Assembly (NCBI GenBank): GCA_026874595.1 | Contig: CM049306.1 | Span: 73,779,642-73,843,641, forward strand | Source of the DNA: Sipunculus nudus | Taxonomy: Eukaryota > Annelida > Sipuncula > Golfingiida > Sipunculidae | Direction of reading: 5' to 3' | DNA length: 64,000 bases | Shown: positions 30,201 to 39,200 of the stretch, piece after piece | Numbering within the stretch: the first letter of the stretch is position 1 | Layout: every line of letters begins with the position of its first letter | Program-made: the position numbers and the translations under genes | The notes under the pieces: generated by a model | The model's database searches: none | What the model saw: the letters and a program-made list of their open reading frames with translations, nothing else | What the model was told of the DNA's origin: nothing

Positions 30201-33200
30201 CATATATCGCAACACTTAAACCCTGGCAAACAAAAATGCAACTACAGCATTAATACTGAACCTGACGTTTCAGAGAACATTTATAAGTACTTAAACAATC
30301 ATTCTGATAATATGGGACTGTCCACCTTGTATTAGTAATGGGCTGATGCTTGATTATAACAGATCATCAGGCCGCTGATGGAAAAAAATCTGATCATTGC
30401 AGAGCCAAAATTAGTTACAAAGTTTGCACAAAACTTATGCTATCTAATGAGGAATAATTTGTATGCATTCATTTCATTCATGCAAGCAAACTCTAGAAAT
30501 GTCTGTGTTTACTAATAACTTCATACCTTAAGATACTAAACGCAAATATCTTCTACAGAATTAATATATATATGAACTAGATGTGTCGGTACGACACGAA
30601 TGCCTCTGCCTGGGGCAAATTAGAAACATTTGTAAAATTTTGAAAATTTTTTTCAAGTTCAGGAGGTGTCGTATGGTCAAAAGTAGGTCAACAAGGGCAA
30701 AATGCAAACTCGATCTGTAACGGGTCATTATCAAGCAACACACCAAAAATCATGCCAGTATATGGAGGCATTGTGAGAAAAAGTCCATGTGCATTTTCCA
30801 TAAAAATTTCTGTCTTTCATGAAATTTTCTATGTTTAGGAGCCGTAAAACAATCAAAAGTAGGTCAACCGGGACGAAACACAAACTCGATCTGTAACTGT
30901 CATTATCTGCCCACACATTAAAAAATCAGGGTGGTATGTGCAGGTATTGAGGAAAAAAAGTCAGTACATATGCATTTGTTATGAAAATTTCCATTTTTCA
31001 TGAAACTTTCTATGTTCAGGAGCAGTCAAATGGTCCAAAGTAGGTCAACTGGGACAAAACAAGAACTCGATCTGTAACTGGTCATTATCTGCCCACACAC
31101 CAAAAATCAGGCCAATATCTGCAGGTATTGCGAAGAAAAGTCTGTACAAGTGTATTTGTCATGAAAATTTATATTTTACATGAAATTTTCTATGTTCAGG
31201 AGCCATAAAACAGTCAAAAGTAGGTAAACCGGGACGAAACGCGAACTCAATCTGTAACTGTTCAATATCTGCCCACACACCAAAAATCAGGCCAATATCT
31301 GCAGGCATTGCGAAAAAAAGTCTGTACATGTGTATATGTCATGAAATTTCATATTTTTCATGAAATTTTCTAAGTTTAGGAGCCGTAAAACAGTGAAAAG
31401 TAGGTCAACTGGGACAAAACGCGAACTCGATCTGTAACTGGTCATTATCTGCCTACACACTAAAAATCAGGCCAATATCTGCAGGCACTGCGAAAACAAG
31501 TCCATACATGTGTATTTGTCATGAAAATTTCTATTTTTCATGAAATTTTCTAAGTTTAGGAGCCGTAAAACAGTCAAAACTAGGTCAACCGGGACTAAAC
31601 GCGAACTCGATCTGTAACTGGTCTATATCTGCCCACACACCAAAAATCAGGCCAATATCTGCAGGCATTGCGAAAAAAAGTCCGTACAACTGTTCGATTT
31701 CGGAAGGACAGGTCTATTTGCAGTGAGGAATGTCTTCCTCCTAAATAGCTGATTAATTCTGATTATCAGCTGGCTGAGGTCAATTGATTTTTACCAATTT
31801 CCTATCATGAAATTACAACCAATGCCAAGCAATACCTTGCATGTTTGTTCAAACTTTAGAAAGACAGTTCAGTACTGGCAAAGATACAGAATGACCCACA
31901 GAGCTGTGATGTAGTGGACAGGTAGCAAAAAGCATATGTTAGCTTTAAATCAAACAAGACATGACAGTTTCATATTGAGGAAATTTATTGGCCATTCTAA
32001 ACCCCAACAAAGCCAATGCACTCTCAGAGTTTAGGGCACTTTTGCACTGCAAATTATCATAAAGGAAATACCACATTCAACTCTCAATAATGTCTGTATA
32101 AGTTTTATGAAAAACAGTAGCCCCCACCTAACACCATGCATGAAGCTTTTTCAAATTTCATGACACCTAGAGTGGTCATCTGATATATTTAAAAACATAA
32201 ATTTAAACTGAAATTAATTAAACTATTTAGGAGATATATTGTAAAACAATAGGAGTATGTTTCCATCTACTGACCTGAATTGGAGTCGGGAAATGACAGG
32301 TAACAAATATTTGATTTCTGAAAAAAAAGTGATAACATATACAAGACTCAACACAATTCCTGTTCAACATTGATACTACCATTATATTTGAACTGGTACA
32401 TGACCAAAGAAAATTACAAATTACTTTTTGTGGAGATGTTTTGTTCACCTCTAGAAAAAAGACATGATAAAAAATCTGCACATACTACTTAAATTTTCTC
32501 TCAATTCTTAACTTTTCTCTATGTTCTATTGCCAAGATATTCACTAAAATTACCGATATAAAACAGTTTTTAGCAATCATGAAATATATTCTATGTTTAT
32601 CTGCAATCACTCTGATCACAATAAAATATATTTGAGGCTAAGGAATGGATTCATATTTTGATCACCTTTTCTGCATTTTTACACACAAGTTATAAAGCAA
32701 ACAAGGGATAGATTCCTCCAAACTGTTTTTGTACAATGATTTATAATGATTTCATTTCACAAGCAGTTGAAGAATTAACTGCCTGAAACAATAACAGTAA
32801 TTACAAAAATGCACATACCTCTTTTTCACTAAGTTTGATGTGAGCAGGGTAAACAGTCTGAAACAAAACCAAATTATTGATAATTATTTTGGATTAATTT
32901 TGAACCAGTTTGTACTTATATAACATATAAAATGTGGACCCAGATAGATGAGTGTTAAAACACTTGGCTTTCTCTGCTGGTGACCTGATTTCAATCTCAT
33001 GGGTGGCTATGAGAGTGGGTTGTAATGGCCTGTCCAAGATTGGTGGTTTTCTCCCTGTTTCTCCAGTTTCCTCCACCCCTATACAACGCCAAAATTTAAG
33101 CCATGGAGAATGCCTCATATTATTTATATAAAAAGCTGTATAATCCATGAAACTAAATAAAGTTTATATTTAATATAACATGAAAAAAACTGTATTTCTG

Positions 33201-36200
33201 TCTTAAACACACATGACAGGACAGTGATCAGTCCTAAGTAGTTCAGTACTCCGGCTGGAAGTTCAGGCTAAATGACCAGCAGATGGATAGAGTAAAGAGC
33301 CTTTGAGATAAAAATGGCCTTTAGAATGGATAATATTTGAATGAAAACATAATGTAGCTGTTAACATTATTTTTAATTATTTTCCGTAAACAAACAAATG
33401 TATCCTTTTGCTCCAATTGAAGGAAATGATGGTTTATTCGGTTGAAAAAAAAGAAGAATAAGAAATACAGATTTGCACATTCTAGAACTGAGTTAATTCA
33501 ACTGATTGACTGGCAACTCAACATCTCCAGAATATTAAAATTTCAGTGACAATCTGCAAGTGTGTATGGACCTGGCACAGAGGGAAAATATGCAAGGCAG
33601 TGAATGTGTTAAAAGAAGGCCTGCACCCCTACAAAAGAATCTGTTTACAAACTCTTTTTAACATATGCTAAATTATTCATTCTGATAAGGCTATAATGAT
33701 GAAGAGAGTTGAACAAAATACAATTTTACTAGAGTCCATGTACCTCTGTCAGCATATTTGTTTTCAAAAGTTTTATATCAGCCACATAAAAAAGCCAGAA
33801 TACAAAGGGTGAAACAGGAACTGAGCAGATTGACCTCTAAGAAAAATAATACTAAACCATGAGCAGAATCAAAAGGAGAAATTTAACTAAGAAAAGGCAA
33901 ATCTATATATATATATATAAACTGATCATGAATTCAGCAAGATAGTCACATTCATAAATAACATCATAACATAATACAGTAGACCCTCATTTATCTGAAC
34001 ACTGTTTATCCGAAAAATTGTTTATCTGAAATTAAAAACTGAGAACTTAAAATCTGACCATGTATCCAAAATCTAAACAATAAAAAATATATTCAACAAT
34101 GAAATGAATTTTGATTTTCCAGGGCTAATCATTAATAATTCCAATGTATTTCACATGATAAGTTGATGGAAGGCCTGAAACAAATGCTTTTGCCAATGTT
34201 TATTTTTGACTATAGTCCATTTCACCACCTGCTGTCCACCTGGTTTTTGTAGATGATTTGCTTATAAGTTTATATTTTTCAATATTTTCAAAGAAAACAG
34301 TATATGGAAGTGACAACCTAATATGGCAATTAAGAATTTTACTGTAAATCCCCCGTTTATGTTTCACAACATTTTAGTCTCTTTTTATCATGATCTGGCA
34401 GATATTATGTGTCCCTCCATAAGCAGCCATCTTTGTTTTAGCTGGTTATATTTTTTAGAGTGTTTACATGAGATCATCCAATCAGCAGCTTTCAGTTGAG
34501 GTTGTTTTTGCATGTGACCAGTGACCTTGACCGCCATAAGTGGGTCTGATATGTTGTAAAATGTAGACTGATTTCTCATATTTTCAGAAAATTCTGTTCC
34601 TCTAATAAGGCGTAAGTTAGGTATTTGGTTACCTTATTGAAAATTAGGTTCTTTAATCCTCTGCTCTACACTTTAATTGTTTCCCTTGAAATGTAAATAA
34701 TAAAAATTTTCATAGCAAAAAACAGGTGGACATGAGGGGATGAAACGGACTATAGCTTAATTTAAATTCATATCTGTTATGGTACAGCTTCTGTCAGTCT
34801 CTGATCAAGTCTGGTGCTTGGTGGCAGGTTCATGGTGAATTGTGAAGAATTGTTTATACAAAACTCTTTTATCCAAATTGACACCTTGTCCCCCAAGCTT
34901 TTTGGATAAATGATGCTTTACTGTATGCATTATCATATGCTAAGCAGCTAGATAAAGGGCTTTAGCTTTCTTCATCCATCATTGGTGACACAAATAAGGT
35001 TCAACAAAATATGAAAATAATGAAACTGAAATAATGGGGCCTGGACAGTCAAGGGGTAAAACGCTCTCTCCGCTGGGGACCCGGATTTGATCCCCGGTGT
35101 GGCCATGAGAGTGGGTTGTAGTTGCCCGTCCAAGGCCAGTGGTATCCTACGGGTTCTCCGGTTTCCTCCGCCCCTACATACTACCGAACGCCATCATCTG
35201 AGCCATGGAAAGTGCCTTGATTAGTTTAATAACTATTTGTACAATCCATGTAAAATAAATAAGTTTATATACTGAAGCTAACATATGAAATATTGTTGTA
35301 ACTAAGAAATAAACTGCTTATATGGATACCAATGATACTATGATCTGTCTTGTGCCAATACCACCAAAAGCTCATCATAAGCACTGCCAGTGTTTTTGTG
35401 CTCTAATGCTCAAAAGTCCTGGTACTCTTAGTCTTATTCTCAACTCAGCTTTTTCCTGACACATGCAAAATAATGTTAATGAGCTCTGTGATGTCACCGG
35501 ACAGAATCACCCTGGACCAGACGCATGATAATCATAATCAGTAATCCTCTGCAACTGACAGCCCTTTAAATGTAATTTTAATCATAACTGATTATATCTA
35601 TTTAAACAGTATTGTAAATATAATTTATTATTTTGCAAAAGTAATCCTAATAATATTTGACTAAAGTACACAAGTTATTTAAACCTCTCAGAATCAGGCG
35701 TGGTGTAACAGTTGTATTATCTAATAGTACTAGTAACAGAAAATTATAGTTTTCAAAATGATAAAAAGAATAACAGTCAAAATCAAAAGCTGTTATTGCT
35801 CCCAGAAACAAATGAAAAGTAACAGTGTGATTCACATTACATTCTATTACATTATATTTCATTCAAAATTATCGAACTTTTCAGCGAGTTACTAGTGTCG
35901 ACTCAAGTGAAGTGATGCAGTGACCGTGATCAATTTGACATGCCTGTTGTTACTATTTATGGAACAGGAAACTTTAATTGGCTGAAAGCTTGCACAGGAA
36001 AGGAGAAAATAAGTTGTGCTGATTACATCATGAACCTCACTGAACCAGATACATAAGAAAGCAATCTATCAGTCCTGTCATTTCCATGCTGATACACAAA
36101 TGGCACACAAACGATAATAATTTACACTCTAACACTACTAACAGTAGGCCGGAATACAGGGTGCAGTCAATGAAAAGGCCCAGAGTCTAAACATTTTAAT

Positions 36201-39200
36201 ACAATGAGTCATAACCCTGCTTGAAGGGGGGTTATTGTTCTCATTTGATTATGTGTGTGTGTGCATATGCAATATATCTCAAGAACAGTACCACGGATGT
36301 TATTGAAATTTATCATATAGATTGGAATTGTGAAAATCTCCAGGTGATTAAATTTTGATGTAAATCCAAGCTTAAATAACCCTGGGATGAGCATTTTATG
36401 GGTGTGTTATAGCATATATTTGTTTATACTAGGATGTAGCATGTAACACAAGGCCATCTTGCATCCAGGAAAAGTGGGAAGACAAGGACATCACGTGCAG
36501 TTTCCCTGAACGATGTTAGAAATCAATGTACAGCATGGGAGGTCATAGTTGTCTTTTGTTGTGTTTAATAATAAATGAACAGCAATACCATTATGTCCAA
36601 GGGTGTTTTTCAAAATATTTCCCAAGAATAACAGAGGTTTCATTAACATTCTATTAGGCACAAACTTTGAACACTATCTTCAACACAGGGTTTGGGTCCC
36701 CTATTTTTTAATTTTATTAATACTCTTGCCTCTAGCCTTAATGTTAGACTTATGTTTGACCAGGTATTTGAATATTCTTTGGATGTAAATTAAAGACCAT
36801 TTTAATCATTAAGAATTAATTTATACTAGAGACCCATTGATCTCAATGATCAGCTGAATTTGTCTATAAAGATATATTTATGAGCTTTTTCAAAAAGCTG
36901 GTCTTGTGATCAATTTTGAAGCCAATCTGTGTACCAAAACTGGTTTTATCATTCATAAACTATTTTGTAAATGGATGGGCCCTGTGACATTGACCTTTGA
37001 CCTTGTGACACCAAAATAAAAAAGAAACTTACCCTATTGGCAGGCTAGCTATATGTGGAAGACTGAAGGATTGAGATTGGTTAAAAATGCATCATCAATA
37101 CTTTAAAAAAAGTGGGAGATGTGACCTGGACCTTAGACCTCATGACCCCAAAATCCAAATGGTTCTTATTTTATCAGGAGGTCATATACTGGTCAAGTTT
37201 GAATCTAATAAATGTTAATCCGAACTTGAGTTATCATCAGGAAATATCATCATCTTGCCACACATCTAGCTGAAAGACACCATTCACAGTCAATCATTAC
37301 AAAGAGAAGCAGAATCACAAAAAGATATATTTAACTTTAAATTCTCTATAAGTTATCAGTAATTGGTGGACCACCATTTTATTAAATAATAGCTCATTGT
37401 TTTACATTTTGTTAAAATAACTGACAGACCACCGGTGCACTGTACTTCTTGGATAGATGAAGTCAAGCCTGGCTGCAGTCAGGGACAAGGGTATGATAAA
37501 ATGACCATCAAGGAGCCTATTCATATATTATACATACATGAAATATAGTGTTTTCTCCTTTAAATAATATGGTTTCTACCCATACTTTGTTTTAATACTA
37601 TTTGCTCTATAGTATTAAATTACTATTATAATACTATATACTCCTGCAAACAAGTAGAAATATACTGTACCGGGTGCAACAAGTGGCAAAAAACACAACC
37701 ATAGCACATATGGTGGCCATATCTAACAACTTCACAAATCAAGGTTTTTCAAGCTTCAAACTGGAGTTAGTTCCTTAATATTTCTTCATCTTGCTTAGGA
37801 GTTGCTCTGGTCACAAGGTCTTGTTTTGGTAAACAGACACATGGACTGTGTGTACTCACATACATATAAACAGGTGAACTTGAGACAGCAGGGTTGGCAA
37901 GTTTCTGCCATTGCCATTACTGTCATGGCTTCTTCCCTACTATTTCCTGGGGAGCAGAAATACTTTCTGCCCAGTATTTCTGCCCTTGTTTCTGTCATAA
38001 GGGCAGAAGTACACTGAAAACTGTAATCAAATGAATATATAATAGCTAACCAATTTATTATGATACAGCAAATACAGCAGTAACATAGTGTAAGCTTATG
38101 ACATAATTAACTAAATATTTCTTGGCTCCGCAGGTGCCATAGTATGCCCAGATAATTTATCCCCCCCCCCCACTTAAAGAATAGGCCCCCCATCTTCAGC
38201 AGCATATACTGACACTTGGCAAGCGACTATGGTTTCTTCCATCCATCAACTTGAGAAACAATATTTTTTATCAAATATGGGGGCCAATATGTTGAAACTC
38301 TCTTGAGAAAAGAGCATTGATTTATTTTACTGAAAAAAGAAGGAAGGTGGCTCCACCTGTCTAGTGTACGAGAAAATCTTCCAAGATAGATAGACATGCC
38401 AAATATATGACCAATACCTTGAACCACTCCAGAGATATGAGCAATTTTCACCCAAAGCACATGTACAGATGGACGCCACACCGAAACAATTGCAGATGAC
38501 ACCACCAGTCATGAGTAAAAGATGGAGGTGTCCAAGATCTATGGATATGCACAGTTTCAAGCTAATAGGGCAAATCACTCCACAGAAAAGGGCATCAATC
38601 TATTCTACTAAAATGAGGAGGTAAGTGGCACCACCTGTCTGGTTTACGAGAAAACTTTCCAAGATGGATGGACAAGCCAAATTTCAGACCAACACCTTGA
38701 AGCACTCCAGAGATATGAGCAATTTTCACCGAAAGCGAACGTAAGGATGGATGCCACACAATTACGATTGCAGTTAGCGCTACAAGTCTTGAATACAAAA
38801 TGGAGGTATCCAAAATCAATGGACATGCACAATTTCAGCCCAATATGTCCATTACTTTTTTACTTAAAATGCTCACAGTACTGTCAAGTGGCAATTATGG
38901 GGTATTAAAAGGCCCCAAAATAAGTAAAGGACAGAAGGTGGCGCACCTGTCTTCTGCAGAAGACAAAGCTATCAAGGATCTTTGGTCAATTTGATTTTTG
39001 GACCAATCCACGCATCCCTTATTGAGATATTTATGATTTTGTGTGATTTTGACCATATATGGCAATATTCAGGGTCAAGGCCACTCTTGTAGGAAAGGTC
39101 ATGACCCCAATTTTAATACACATCATCCCATTGCCCATGTCTATGTGTATGCATAATATGAAAGAAATCTGTCTTTTAGTTTTTGACTTAAAATGCTCCT

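Noticed and set aside
30577-31690. CRISPR-like regular repeat
   Set aside because: The regular 180-bp spacing is a tandem array without unique spacers, in a eukaryotic intron.
35041-35105. tRNA gene on the plus strand
   Set aside because: Same reasoning: a tRNA-like head of a family A SINE with body and tail repeated at 32935-33172.
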